From NCBI GenBank assembly GCA_011800805.1, contig MPNW01000009.1, forward strand, positions 77,004 to 141,003: DNA of 64,000 nucleotides. The letters run 5' to 3'. Origin of the DNA: Hirudo medicinalis. Its lineage: Eukaryota > Annelida > Clitellata > Hirudinida > Hirudinidae. Below the pieces are notes generated by a model. The model did not search any database and was not told where the DNA came from. It saw only the letters and a program-made list of their open reading frames with translations. Below are positions 23,116 through 35,669 of the stretch, in pieces. Both the position numbers and the translations under genes were made by a program. Numbering within the stretch: position 1 is the first letter of the stretch; each line of letters begins with the position of its first letter.

Positions 23116-26100
23116 TACAAAAACATAAATATCAAAATTAAGAATTGGTCTCAATTTGATCTCACAGCAGAAGATTCTTCATCCTGGTAAAGGGGGTTCA
23201 ATTTAATGCCAGAAGATGTTGGAATGCTGACTTCTGATTGGTTCGAAAAATCATTAACAAGCACTGATGGTAAGGTCAATGATAGGCTGCTCTGAAACAT
23301 TATTAAGGTTGGGAATGGAGAGCTTTATGTGAGACAAGTTGTAAAGACTGAATGTAATTGCACAAGAAAGTGAAATCTTCTGAAGAATTGAAGATTATAT
23401 CACAAAACTGTCATTAAAAGAAAGATAAAGTCAGATCAGTATCCATGTAATGAACATATCACATCACATCAATATCAACATCATATCATGTATCAACACA
23501 TTCTTAATCATCAACAGGGATTCAACATCATTTCAGCTTTATACACATAGGAATATCTATCCATCAATCAGCATTCATTCATTTATTCAATAAATTTAAA
23601 TAATATTAACATATGTACACTGTAACAATAATATTGCAATAACAAATGATAACATTACTTCTCAAAAATATTTTAACACAAATTTCTTGGAAAATCACTA
23701 ATATGCAATTACAAATCATATCAAAATTCCCTCATAAACTTTTACTTTTATTTGACATTTATTTATTATCACAAAGTTATGGGGTGTCCTCATGCATACA
23801 CATATAACTCAATAATTCATTAAAAATCTAATTCAGACTCAACCTATTTTCTGTAATTAGAAGCACGATCAATGTAAATGGATTTAATCCTAACTTTTGA
23901 CTGGGAATCTTTAAATAGTCTTGGAGATTTTGCAGGTGGCCTCTTGTTGAGGCTGCTTGAATTGTTTGGAACTTTGGAAGCAGCAAGTGGAGAGATCTGC
24001 AGGAAAGATTATTTGAGTCATTCACCTTCAAGAAAAACAAGCCAAAATAAATTTACATCTAAAAATAGAAAGTTTTTTTTACCATTGGAATCCCATTATT
24101 TTTCTCCAAAGAGCTGTTGCTGGGAATTGCATCTTTGTTCCTCAAAACCTTTTGGTTTGGCATTCTCTGCAACAACAGTTTCAGCAAAAGATTTAAAGGC
24201 TATTAAATGCAACATCTTTTTGGCAACAAATGCAACAAAATATCTGAGCATGACAATGACTTTTTTAATGAACAAAACCCTGAAATATATGATTATACAT
24301 TAAAATCATGCACAATTAAAGTATTATTTGCTCAAAAGCTGTCTGAAGAGAAACAGTTCCCACTTCTAGGATGTTCTGTAGAATACATTAGAGTATTAAT
24401 AGAATGTCTTCTTAAAGTTTCAGATTATTATTTGGCAGAATTAATAAATAAATGTGGTTTAATGAGTTTATTTACACATTTATTTAGTACGAAGAAAACA
24501 GAATGGAGATAATAGTCAAAAACATTTGATTTTGAAGGCACCACGAATGATTGAATTTGAATTTTAGAAAGAAAACAAATAAATTAATGCAACAATTTAG
24601 TCACCAAACCTCTGGCTTAATTGGACTTTCTCGGATGGAACTCTTATTAGCTAATGGAGTAGGATTTGACAAATTGTCGACATCATCTCCAAGCTTAAAT
24701 ACTGGCAGATCAACCTGAAATGCAATGAACCCATTAAATATTACATATTTTCAAATATATATTTATTTATTATTATGTGTCCTAACCTGAGGCTTCTCCT
24801 GCAAATAACTTAAAAGTTTATTCTGAGAGTTGAGTTGTGACTTGTTCTTATTGACTTCTTGACCAACCTTCTGTGCAGGTAAGGTTGAAGTACTTTTTGG
24901 ATGCCCCTAAATGGAGGGTCAAAAGTTACAAGTGGTTACATTATTTAAGCATGGAAAATTTGAATTATTTGACTTATATTTAAAAGATAAATTCACAATA
25001 TGTGAATAAATTATTTATTTATGCAACGTTATTGTCTAATTAAGGAGAGCCACACTTCTATAACCTCATTTTTATGTGTAGCATGTTTTTTATCTAAGCA
25101 CATAAATATATGTATCTAAGCAAGCATATATATATTTCCTTTTAGAAAAAGAAAAAAGTGAAAATATATTTTCATACATCTGGCTTCCTTAAATCTTCCT
25201 GGGTGGCAGTTTCAAATGTTACTTGAGAAGGAATTGAATCATCTTTCAAGATGTCATCGAAATCAAAAGGAGTCAGACCAAGCTAAAATATAACACTGTT
25301 GCATTAAAAGTGAATTAATAAATGCTGAGGCACAAGTAAAAAGAGTTGACAAAAATTATGCATGGAATAATAACAATTCTTGCAAAACAATATCCTTCAT
25401 TGTTTCAGAAATGTTCAACTCTGACAAGAGCATAATTCGAATTCTTTGTTCACGACAAATATTTGAATATGACTCCTCTGGTGAAAACATTGTGCCTCAA
25501 GGAACCAAGTCAGATGCTAAAGACACAAGGAATGAGAAAAAGGTGGAAACACAGGTTCTGTGAAGTTTCCTTTAGGACAGTAAAAGGTCTCAGAGTGCAT
25601 CAGAACCATGCTCATTCAGAGGAATACCAACAGAAAGAGCAGGTAAGAGCTATTCCAAATGTGTCTGGCCTAAGAATCCATCATGTTAGCCAAAATTGAA
25701 TTAGAACTGAAGATTAAAGGAATCAGAAACATCAACGTAGAGGCACAGAAAAGCTTTCCACACAGGTCGCTGAATGCCATCAGGTCTCACAGAAGGCAAC
25801 CCACATATTCTATACATGAGTATTTTGCAGGAATACCAGGCTAGAATGGAATCTGGAGGATCAGATAGTCAATATGGAGGTACATCCAATCGTGCGATGG
25901 AAATGACTTTGGCTCCCTCAAGAGCGGACGGCCTCCGGACTGGCATGGCCGGTGCTGAGCGGAAGCCGAATTCATTAGAGAAAAAGAGAATCAATCTCAC
26001 CCTTCACAGATATTTACCAAATGTTCCAGTTGAGAAAACAATAAGAAAGATCAGGAGCAAGCCAGGATATCGCAAATTTCTAAACAGCTTCATCATTCAG

Positions 26101-29100
26101 AAGACAAAGTGTGTGTTCTGTTAAGACAACGATTTATGTCGTGAATACCACACTCACAACATCTCCCGTCAAAACAATTGTGAACAGCGAGATTCAGTTA
26201 AAACAATTTATACTCGCAAACTACAAGTACATAAAACTGCCATGCGAGGAGCTCTCTGAGTTCTTGAACCAAGTTACTGACATTGACTCAAAGCACCATT
26301 TGATAGACAAAGAATATATGTGGTGATGATGGTGGTGATGGTGGTAAGGAATGGATGAAAAGAATGAAATCAATGATAGAGTTATAAAAGAAAAAGTGAA
26401 AAGGGAATATTTTTGTCACATGAGGAAAATATTGAAAACAAGAACAATATTCTAGAAACAAAGTTATGGCCATAAACAGTTTACCATCAAAGACATATCC
26501 TTGGCCAGTCAGTTAAGAGTGTCTGGATGAACGAAATTGCTTGATTGTGGATGTGGCAATACCTGAAGACATAAATGTATTGAAAAAAGACAGAGAAGAG
26601 GTTGAAATACAAAGAATTTTAGTTAGAAATTTCTAGATAGAATGTGGAATGTCAAGACAAAAGTGGTAACAGTTGATTGATAGAAGAACTGACACAGGAA
26701 GGACAAACATTTTTGTTTATGTACATTCGATTTAAGTTTTGACTCGGTTCAACAATTCATTTCGATTTATTGTTTTATTTTGTTTTTTTGTTTTTTGTTT
26801 TTTTTTATTATCTGAGGTCTCTGAATAAGACTTGGCAATCATTTTATCCAGCTGCTATACAGCTGAATTTTACTTTGAATAAAATAATAATAATAATCAT
26901 AATAATAACCAACTGAGAGCATTATTTGTTAAAACATATAAATGTCATTGATTACACTGCAATAACATCCACACACATATTGATATGTGACATCATGCAT
27001 CAACACCAATTATTACCACTGAACAAAGCAAGAATGCACTGAAGTAATGAATTAATTTACGAATCAATAGTATTAACTGATGCAATTAATTAAAATATTA
27101 ATCAATACATTGCACTGATATAATTAATAAACAAAGTTAATCAAATAAATTTGTAAATACATAAAAACATGCATGAAATCCTAACTTGAGGTTTTTCTTG
27201 CAAATATTTTAAAAGTTTATTCTGGGTGCTCAGTTGAATTCGATCATCTTGTGCGACCGATGCTGTCGGTTCTCGATAATCCTACGTCGAAATTAAATTA
27301 ATGTCACCGATAATACTTGAGTCGCATTAACTGATGCAATTAATTAAATGATGCAATTAATTAACTGATGCAATTAATTAACTGATGCAATTAATTAACT
27401 GATGCAATTAATTAAATGATGCAATTAATTAACTGATGCAATTAATTAACTGATGCAATTAATTAACTGATGCAATTAATTAAATGATGCAATGCACGAA
27501 TACAGAATCGTACCTTTGCCGACGAATTAATTGCCGGTTCCTGCTTTTGATTCTGAAGTATCGGACAATTTTTGGCAAAAGTGAATCGACATGCAAGATT
27601 ATTATTGTTATTATTATTTCATTCCAATTTCATTAATTTAACCTTTTCAACTTTTGCATTCTGCAGTCCACTCTCCTTCTCTAATGAACTTCTTTTTGGA
27701 TACACTACATCTAAAAACACACTCACAAAAGTCATTTTATCAGCATTGTTTAACAAAGTTTGTAATTTAATAAAAAACAAAATGATTCGCTAACAGCATA
27801 AATGGGATATCACTTACTTACTTTTAAAACACAACAATGTAATGTGAGTAAAAATCAATACCTGCCACATTGAATGTTTGTAACTTATCAATAAATGTTT
27901 CAAAAAGCATAATAATGCCATTGTTTGTATTCGTCGGTTTAAATGTTTGTTGGCACTTCATACATTTTATTATCAATCTGCCAATTTAATATCATGAAAA
28001 TGATCTAATCAGTTGTGTAATTACGTGATATATATGATATATATTTGTCTGATTAAAAATATAATGTTGTAACTATTGTTATTTAGAACATAAAATTGAA
28101 AACCATTGATTATTCCAGCTTCATTTCTCTCCAGAGGCACTGGAATCATCTTGAAAAAATGCTGATCAGATGCAAGCCAAAGCAGGTATCTGCATCTTAT
28201 CAGTATAATTATTTATGTATAGCTTCCATTGAAATATAAGATCTTCAATAAATATAAATTTATGAAGATTTTCTCACTTCCTGAAACTGTCTGTATAATA
28301 ATTGAATTTGTTGCTGTTGTTTGAAATGCTGAATCTGTGCCTATTGTAGGAAATCTGGAATATTGGATATTGTTACGACGATGATGTCAGAATGATGACT
28401 TAGGTTAACAATAAAATATTACCAAAGTTCTTAAGAGTAATCAGTAATGTTTGAAAGCAAAGGTGATGAAAAGTCTAGACCTTCAATGTGTTACTCCAAT
28501 TATGCAAGGCCTCAAGAACCCTTGCCTCCTCCAAATCTCTGCCAACCACAACTCCTGGAATTCCCAGTCCAATCCAGGTGTTGTTAGGGGACAAAATGTT
28601 GTTTACCTGGTTCAAAAAATATTCATCTTTTAACATGCAGGCATGTAAGCCATCATGCTTCCCTCAAGGAATAAAACTATACAAATTAAAATAGATTTAT
28701 ATGAAAATTATTTAAGATATATATTATTTATCAGTCATGTTACATTACATTACATGTAAATGGTAAATGTGTTGTTCATTTTACTTTTGAGACTCTGTAG
28801 AAGTGGTAGCCATACTCTTTGAAGGCCATGCATTTCTAAAAATCAAAACGTTTTTGCAATCATTAAAAATCATTGCATCTAAAAATTCAATTCAAAAATA
28901 AAATGTTGACTTGGCACCAATAACAACTGCATATTCACTTTCACTTTCGATTTCTTGACAAACATTTAAAATGCAACCACCTCAACGAATATCCTCTCAG
29001 CATCCCTTTGAGGAATGGAAGACATTCCTCTCCACTTGCTGAGTGTTGAAGTCCTGCAAACAATCTCACCAGACTTTCTGATCATCATCTCAGGCAGGTA

Positions 29101-32100
29101 ATCCCAGGTGGAGAAATTCTCCACATCTCCTCTGTTGCCATATTCTGCCTTGAGAGCCAGCGCTGCCACGAGAAAGTTGCTTTGGATATCATTGATTTGG
29201 AGTCGTCCCGAGAGAATGTGTTGGCGGAGTTGCAAATAAAACAAGTGCAGAGTGGAACTGTACCTTTAACAAACGATTTATGTGTTTGCAGATGTCAAAG
29301 AAAAATATTGATGATGTAATGGAATGCACACATTGCATCTCACATTAAATAGCTGGTGTTTGGAATAAAGTATTGAATGCAAAAGTGCAACAGAAGGAAG
29401 GAGGATGTTCTGCTCCTGAACTTCTTCCTCTCATTCCAGTCCAAAGGAGCCACCTTCCTCAACTCTAACTCTTTGTTGAAGAACAGCAACTCCTCATCTG
29501 CAATAAACAAACATAAAATTTTAAAAACTTGATGACTTTCAATGTTTGCACCATCAACATGAACATGATCAGATTGTATCAGGGAAGGAAAGATTTTGAA
29601 ATGCATGAAGAAGGACCCACCTTTAGGCAAAGCCAGTCCAAAGAGATGTGGTTCTTTGAGAAATAGGAAGGCAGCAATGCATTCATAAAGTTGTTGACCA
29701 GTGTTGGTTGGACAGCATAAAACATCCACTTCCGATCCATTAAGGAGACGCACCTTGCATGTCTCGTGTTTGATTCCGACGTGAGCTTATAAACATTAAG
29801 TCATGTTTGTAATAATCAATATAATGACAACAATTAGATTTAACATAATTGTCAAGGTGATGAAGTAATTTCTACTGACAATTAAATGACACTTAATTGA
29901 CATCCAAAGGAAGGCAAAAAATTTAATAGAATAACTCAGCCCGAGAAAATTTAAGATACTGGATGCCATGTTTACATTTGAACTCACAAAAGATAAAAAT
30001 GAAATTGGTTCCAAGTTTGTACCACACTGTACTTCATTGCAGAAGAAATGACAAGAAAGTCCAAAAACTCACACATGCTTCTCTGACAGTGAGATTTACT
30101 GTGGGATAAGTAAGCCTGAATTCTGGGCCAACCTAAATATTATTGGGATATGATAACTTTAATGACAATGTTTTCTCAATTTAGTTAAATTCGAGAAGTT
30201 GAAGCTTGACAACAAACCATGGTTTGGTCTGTTTCTAATTTATTTATAGGATCAATAATTCTTGTTTGAACCTGGAATTGTTATCAAGATTCATGTTCAG
30301 TTTAAGTTGTAAATGCATTTGTTTCATCAGACAAAAGATGTACCTCTTCATCAACTTTCACTGGATATTTTATATTAGCAACAAATGAAACATTCATTTT
30401 AGAAGTGTCAGGCTTGATTGATTCATTTTCAAAGGATTCCTTTGGCACATAATTGAGGTTTTCTTTTTGTCTTTCTGAAGGAAGTTCAGGCTGTAAAATA
30501 ATTTAGTTCTTCAAGATAGTTATGAGTTTGTAATAACACCAAACCCAAAATAAATAGAAACAAAATCTGTACAAGGAAATAACTTGCTTCGACGTAACGT
30601 TGAATCTCAGTATCATTCAAAGTTTGAGGTTGTTTGTGTTCCTGGCGAATGTCTGCTTCCCTTATTACCGGATCTGGAGCTATAATCACCTCCTTTGATG
30701 TCAGATGATTTCTTCTCCTTAAATACCAATAACATCCAAACTAAATCTTATTTAGCATGATCGTGTCTAGGACGACGAATGAAAATTGCCCTTGCTCCAG
30801 CAAATATTAAAATTTGTCAAACCATTTGATAATTATTTTTTTAAATTGCCAAAACCAACCAATCATCAATCTCTCTGGCTCTTCTGTCCAGCCATTCATA
30901 TTCAGATGAAAGAAAATTCATTGGTTGCTGACTTTCTGTCCCAAGCAAGTTCAGAGTTGATTCTGAAAAATGATTGGTTTTGTAACATCATTGTTATTCA
31001 AAACATATTTTTAAAGGTCATAAACAATTTTCATTTGAAAGATTCAAAATATCCACACTTAATTGAAAAGTTAGGATGAAAATCATATAATCTTATAACA
31101 ATAATGTCAAATATCAGTGCAATAACTATTTGTGGGTAGCATTCCTAAGTTTGACAATCTGGCAAGGTTCATTGATGCCTCAGATAAATCATCATTTTCC
31201 AATTTTCTGAGTCCTTTTCTCAGTGATTCTAATCTCCTTCTTCTGTTGTTCAACCTAATAAAGGTTTCTTCGATGTCCCCCTCACCTGATATGTCAGATT
31301 ACAAGTTACAATTACATAAATACATTGTTACTAATCAACCACACTGCCATGTTATTATTAATACAAAAAGATTTGGCTATTTAATTTAATGTGACTCACT
31401 TGGGGCAGACATTTCTTCAAATTTTTTGTCATTGATTTTAGACTGGCCATCAAAAGTATCAAAGCTCCTTGAAGATGATCGCATATTTGGACCACGGTCG
31501 AGCAAAATGTAATGAACTGAAATTAAGAAATTTAAAGTCCTATGTCATTAATAACTTGTAGTAATTAATTAGAATTTAATTGAATAATTGTTCATTTGAT
31601 GAAAATTAGTAAATCAGGGAGAGGAATCTAATTTAAGGAATTTAATCTAATTAAAAAGTATTCTAAATTAAAACAGAGTTAATGAAAAGTAAATTCAAAT
31701 ACTGGTGCTCGCTTCAGATGGAACTTGTGACCTGGATGGAATTTTGTTGGCTTTGAAGACTTCGTATGAATAATCATAAGTCTTTTCCTCCACTGGATGC
31801 ATCTTAATTAGGATTCATTTGTCATTCATTCATTCATTCATTTAGTTCCTATTTTTCAATATTGACTAAGCTAATATATAACACATTGAAAATTCATCAT
31901 GCCATCCCCAGGCCATCTCACTTCTATGTCTGTTTGACCCAAAACCATTCTATGTAGATCTAATATTGGTGTGATGCTCATGAAGTTACCAGAACATGCC
32001 TGGACAAAGAAATGGCTGCAGTTTTGTTAAGATTGTTTTGTAAAATAAAATAATAAAGAAAAAAATGCCTAATTGCATTCACTTGATATATTGATAAATT

Positions 32101-33019
32101 AATCCACATACTTTCAGTGCAGAGTCTAAATTAATCCGATTCTTGGGATTTTTCGTGCACATGGAGCTCAAGAATTCATCTAATTCTGAAGTTATGTTCA
32201 AATCCTGATAGCAATTGAAAAGTTAATTTGACTCGGCCGTTCAATTATATGCAATATCAAAACATGACCTGTTCGGATGTCAAATTGTAATCGGCCATGC
32301 TGTAAACTGACATTCCAAGTGAAAAGATAAGCATCTAAAAAATTGTTCCCAAATTATTTTTATTTAGTATTTACTAGTAGCAACATTGCATTAGTTTGTT
32401 TGAATCAAAGTGATTCATTCATCTTTTAAATGTTTTTCAGCACTTCACAAACCTTTTCTAATTGATCATTGTTGAATGAAACACCACTAAGAAATTCAGG
32501 AGGAAGGCAGTCTTCATAAAATTTTGAATTCCTAGATGCTGAAGTCAAGTCTGTTTGGCCATTTGGGCAGAGGAATATAGACTCTGGTGTTATGGGCAGC
32601 AATTCATTAAGCCTTGTGATGGGAGCTATGAATTTAAGACATTTAAAATAATTCAACTCCCACATTTATAATAAAAATATATGAATTAAATGATTGTGAT
32701 TTAATATATAACTTCAGCTAATTCATAAACTACATTAACACTGCATGAACTCGTTATTTAGGCCAACACTTTGCTGAATGCATGTTTGGTGCCACAGAAC
32801 AACAAATTTTCATCCATATTCATTGTTGAATAAATCACTGAAACATCCTAAAACCTGGTACTATTGTGAAACTGGTTTTATTCAGTCATCACCTTCTGTA
32901 AATAAGGCATCAATTCTTTCTAAGGTTTGAGTAAGGATCGCCCACAATTCAGTCTCATCCAGAGCTGCATCCTTGACTTCTAAGCATTCAGCTAGGGACA
33001 CTTCGAGAAGTTGACTCAT
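19572..33019 (-). CDS. PTPN13: PTPN13-like non-receptor tyrosine phosphatase (KIND-FERM-PDZ-PTP)
   Basis: This large gene of at least 26 exons is read down the minus strand. The start ATG is at 33019 (MSQLLEVSLAECLEV). KIND domain: exons 33019-32893, 32625-32453, 32334-32269 and 32204-32112, with IFSLGMSVYSMADYN. Linker exons: 31802-31703, 31516-31400, 31285-31127, 30962-30856 and 30717-30669. FERM: 29785-29621, 29497-29344, 29257-28981, 28835-28785, 28606-28481, 28354-28278 and 28189-28104, including YLQLRQHIL and FKEYGYHFYRVSK. Linkers: 27281-27186, 25282-25178, 24906-24787, 24714-24610, 23996-23895 and 23291-23166. PDZ: 22995-22751 and 22438-22257 (YGIGLARD, SDGRLVPGDEIKAINGEDV). PTP: about 21782-19572, with NYINASHIKYRVG, CCRYWP, VHCSAGIGRTG at about 19950-19915 and the last exon 19706-19572 (GGMVQTRQHYQLCYQAIL). 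Human PTPN13 has five PDZ domains; only one was found. The WPD loop reads WPH. Exons around 29800-30660 and 20680-21120 are not fully resolved. Confidence 0.92.
20057..20219 (-). other. PTP exon carrying the altered WPD loop (WPH)
   Basis: This exon supplies the WPD-loop segment of the phosphatase: HSTFQNWPHEP aligns with the family's H.NF.AWPDHD.P. The Asp that acts as general acid in PTP1B-type enzymes (D181) is replaced by His, the codon being cac. The exon is in phase with both neighbours (CA|A at the acceptor, phase 0 at the donor), so a misread splice site does not explain the change. Confidence 0.85.
22257..22995 (-). other. Single PDZ domain of the PTPN13-like gene (two exons)
   Basis: The exons 22995-22751 and 22438-22257 join as SDGR|LVPGDEIKAINGEDV, the second half of a PDZ fold. 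The carboxylate-binding loop reads NGYGIGLARD in place of GLGF. The exon upstream of the fold carries a Ser/Ala/Gln-rich linker. The intron (22750-22439) is very AT-rich, with TA dinucleotide runs near 22530-22590. Confidence 0.85.
23079..23116. repeat. (ATT)n microsatellite
   Basis: Twelve or so att triplets lie in an intron of the PTPN13-like gene. Confidence 0.95.
24787..24906 (-). other. Linker exon A of a duplicated exon pair
   Basis: This 120-nt exon, phase 0 at both ends, ends in QLNSQNKLLSYLQEKPQ directly before the donor. Its last 17 residues match 14 of 17 in the exon at 27281-27186. It lies in the disordered region between FERM and PDZ. No domain is recognised. Confidence 0.75.
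25420..26910 (+). mobile_element. Degraded non-LTR retrotransposon in an intron, antisense to the host gene
   Basis: The element lies in the intron between exons 27281-27186 and 25282-25178 of the PTPN13-like gene, on the opposite strand. The frame 25463-25699 has a C2H2-like stretch (FCEVSFRTVKGLRVHQNHAH), and 25774-26124 has EKKRINLTLHRYLPNVP followed by EKTIRKIRSKPGYRKF, as seen N-terminal to RT in R2/NeSL-type elements. Near 26535-26635 another frame gives IVDVAIPEDINVLKKDREEV, matching the DVAIP.D..V..KE.EK..KYQDL motif found after the RT. A T-rich stretch and an aataaaataataataat tail close it at about 26910. The RT core is missing, so the copy is internally deleted and dead. Assignment to a clade is tentative. 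Confidence 0.65.
27186..27281 (-). other. Linker exon B of a duplicated exon pair
   Basis: This 96-nt exon, phase 0 at both ends, encodes DYREPTASVAQDDR and ends QLSTQNKLLKYLQEKPQ before a gttag donor. It matches the end of the exon at 24906-24787, including the splice donor. Confidence 0.75.
27331..27493. repeat. 17-bp tandem repeat with 4-unit higher-order pattern
   Basis: Nine full 17-bp units (c/a)tgatgcaattaattaa and a partial tenth lie in an intron of the PTPN13-like gene. The first base of each unit runs C A C C C A C C C A, so the array repeats at 68 bp (four units) as well as 17. Each unit contains taatta, a homeodomain core. A lone diverged unit lies near 27075-27093. Confidence 0.95.
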
Positions 33020-35669
33020 GCTAATATAAGGGAGCAGTTGCAATGGATTTTTTAGAAGAAAGTTGAATGGCTGAAACAATATTTCTAAGACTCGGGTACG
33101 GGCGGAAATGTGATTTCAAATTACAAAGGCAAATCTTAATTGGACAAGTTAATGAAGCGAATCGTGAACAAAGCAAACTAAACCACATTACTTAAACGTT
33201 TGGTTTTTTTTTACAATTTTCTATCTCTGAAAAAGCCACAATGCATGAAAACAAATTTGAAAAAGGTTTATCCGTGACACCGTAATTGTTCGAGGCATTT
33301 ATTTGTTTCACTCAGGTAGATGCAGGTTCATCGATTTTCGGATGTGCAAGATTACTGACAAATTAAACTAAGCACTTTGTTACAAGTTGGTTAGGAAACA
33401 CTGAAAGCACAAAGAAACAAAAGAGCAGTGACTTGATAAAAACATGATTTTTCTGTCTGAAGGGTTTTTCTGCCAATAAACTTTCTCCGAGAAACTTTCT
33501 CTCATCAAAACCGGTGCCGTAGCCACACCTGGTCAAATATGGCAATGAATAGATTGCCTTGCCCTCAGATTAATAAACCATTTTATGTAACAGTATTTAT
33601 AAAAATATAAATGCAAATAAACTTTAAAGTAATAATTAAACAAATCTAAATAAACTAAAAACTTAAAAATATAAATTAATAAAAATAACAGGCTGGTAGC
33701 GTGGTGCATTAAATTATTCCTTAAATACCTAGCCCTTGAGCGTCTATATTAGTATTACACTGTGCTTAGTGCAATCCGTCATTTCTTGAGTTGTTGAGAA
33801 AAATTCTTAATTAATTATACAGAGTTTTTGGTTTTGTTTATATTTCTGCTATGGTGAGGACGCAAATTTGTAACTTCTTTTCTATAATAATTATTTATTT
33901 TAATCGGAATTTCAGTAAGTAAGCATTGCAACAAACTAGTAAATTTGTAGAACTAAATAAATTAAACAACTATTCCATAATATTTTTAAAGAATAAATCA
34001 CATTCGCCTAATTCAGAACGAAGAATTGGCGGCTGCTTCTTCTGAGAGCAAAAACATATCTCTGTAATTGCTAATGATAAGACTAGTAATTGAAATAAAT
34101 ATTTTAACAAAATATTAAAACACTTTCTATATGTACATAAAACAGAATATAAATTAATCAAAGTATTTATTTTATTTAAGAAGCTATGTGCTTCAAGTTG
34201 CACCAATTCAATTATGAAAACCAAAAAAATTGTCTTGGGGCTCGATGAGCCCTTCCCTCCCAACTACACTACTTCACAAGATCCGCCGGCTGAGCTCCTC
34301 GATGCGCGCTTCGTCCAAAAATCGCTGAATCCACTAGACCTGCTGACTTGTTGGTCAGTTGACCAGGTTGCCCTTTTTGTTTTTTTTACTCTGGCCACTG
34401 ATCAAAACTAATTACATTATATTTCCTTGAATTGGTAAATTGTGTAGGGCAAACGGTGACAGAGCTGGAGATGGCCCAGCCATTTTCTGGTAAATCGGCT
34501 AGCTTTCCTCTCCATTTTCTCGACCACAGAGACGAACTGAAGCAACTACACTTTAAAGTGCCACTGCAGCGACGCAGACTTGGTCGCTTGCAGTCCATTT
34601 ATGGTTTATGGGAATAAAACTAAAAACCCTTTAATGCAGGACGTGCTGTAAACAAAGCGAGACAAAGGAGAGACTCAGTCTTAACGGTCAGATGGAAGTA
34701 AACAATAATGAAGAATGTAGATTATTATATTGGATGTGATTTATATTTATTTAGCTATGTTAGTATTTATTTGAGTTATTTACATATTTTAATTATACCT
34801 TTACCTTATTTGATTGGAAATTTAGTTGTTTTGTTTCATTAATATTCTGGGCCTCTTCATGAGAGTTCTATCTCGAAGTGTTTGTATTTCACAAGTGAAA
34901 TTCGAACATTTTCTGCGATTTGATGTTATGTGAGGAAAATTAATGATGTGCGTTTTTTTTTTTGTCCACCCTCACAATCTCACAAACGTCTCGTCTTGAT
35001 CATTAAAAATAAGAAGTGGTTCAGGCAGGAAATATGGTATCATTCAAAATTAAGATTTATTTTATCATTTTTTGCTGATTACTTGCCATTCATACACTAA
35101 AAAGTTGGAAGGCCAAATGCTTAGCATTTGGTGATGAAATATTTAAATAATTAAATGATAATAAATAATAATGATTAAATGATAGCAAATAATATTTAAA
35201 TAGATGATAAGAAATTTAACTTATTTAAGTAACTTTCATGTTTACTCATAAAGAATTTTCTTGCAGATTAAATGGAAAACCAAACGCGTGCGCCATGCAT
35301 CCAGACCAGGGTTCAGAAGTCTTCAGGATCACTTCCAAGGAATAATAAAATTGCATTTCCAAACTATCATTTACAGACAAAAATGAGCGGAGACTATTGG
35401 AAAGCATGTACAAGTAATAAATATTTTATGAACAAAAATTGATTGAGATGTTTACTTCATTTCAAACATGAAAGTCTGTAAGTCATTACAAGCTTGTCAA
35501 TATTCACAGGTAAAGTGAAGTTCGTCAGTGCACTACTAGGTTCAATGAAAATGTTAATGTCAAAAACTGAATAAAAATATTCCTCTGCACATTAAATGCT
35601 CACCTAAGATTTCATCATATTATACATTTCATCATTATACTGTAATGACCTTGAAATATTCATCAGAAA
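33020..35669. other. Intergenic region between the PTPN13-like gene and FHAD1
   Basis: The 5' flank of the PTPN13-like gene starts at 33020; no clear TATA box was seen. Most of the stretch is AT-rich. A GC-richer island at about 34210-34620 has frames on both strands and is listed separately. A short frame at 35272 (+) begins MENQTRAPCIQTRVQ and ends near an aagtaata donor-like site; it is not recognised. The region could hold an unrecognised small gene. Confidence 0.4.
34214..34617 (+). other. GC-rich island with possible small two-exon gene (strand uncertain)
   Basis: On the plus strand, a frame starting KTKKIVLGLDEPFPPNY could splice from about 34351 to an exon after tgtag at about 34446 and end GRLQSIYGLWE with a stop at 34617, giving about 100 aa. 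On the minus strand, equally open frames exist (MDCKRPSLRRC from 34587). Both give ordinary composition and I recognise neither protein. The base composition stands out from AT-rich surroundings, which is the main reason to list it. Confidence 0.25.

Noticed and set aside
27331..27493. A CRISPR-like array of short direct repeats
   Set aside because: The 17-bp units are head-to-tail with no spacers, and the context is an animal intron.
31940..32060. Possible repeat relationship with 4440-4520 (shared cctggacaaagaaa)
   Set aside because: Only one short block is shared; there is not enough to call a repeat family.
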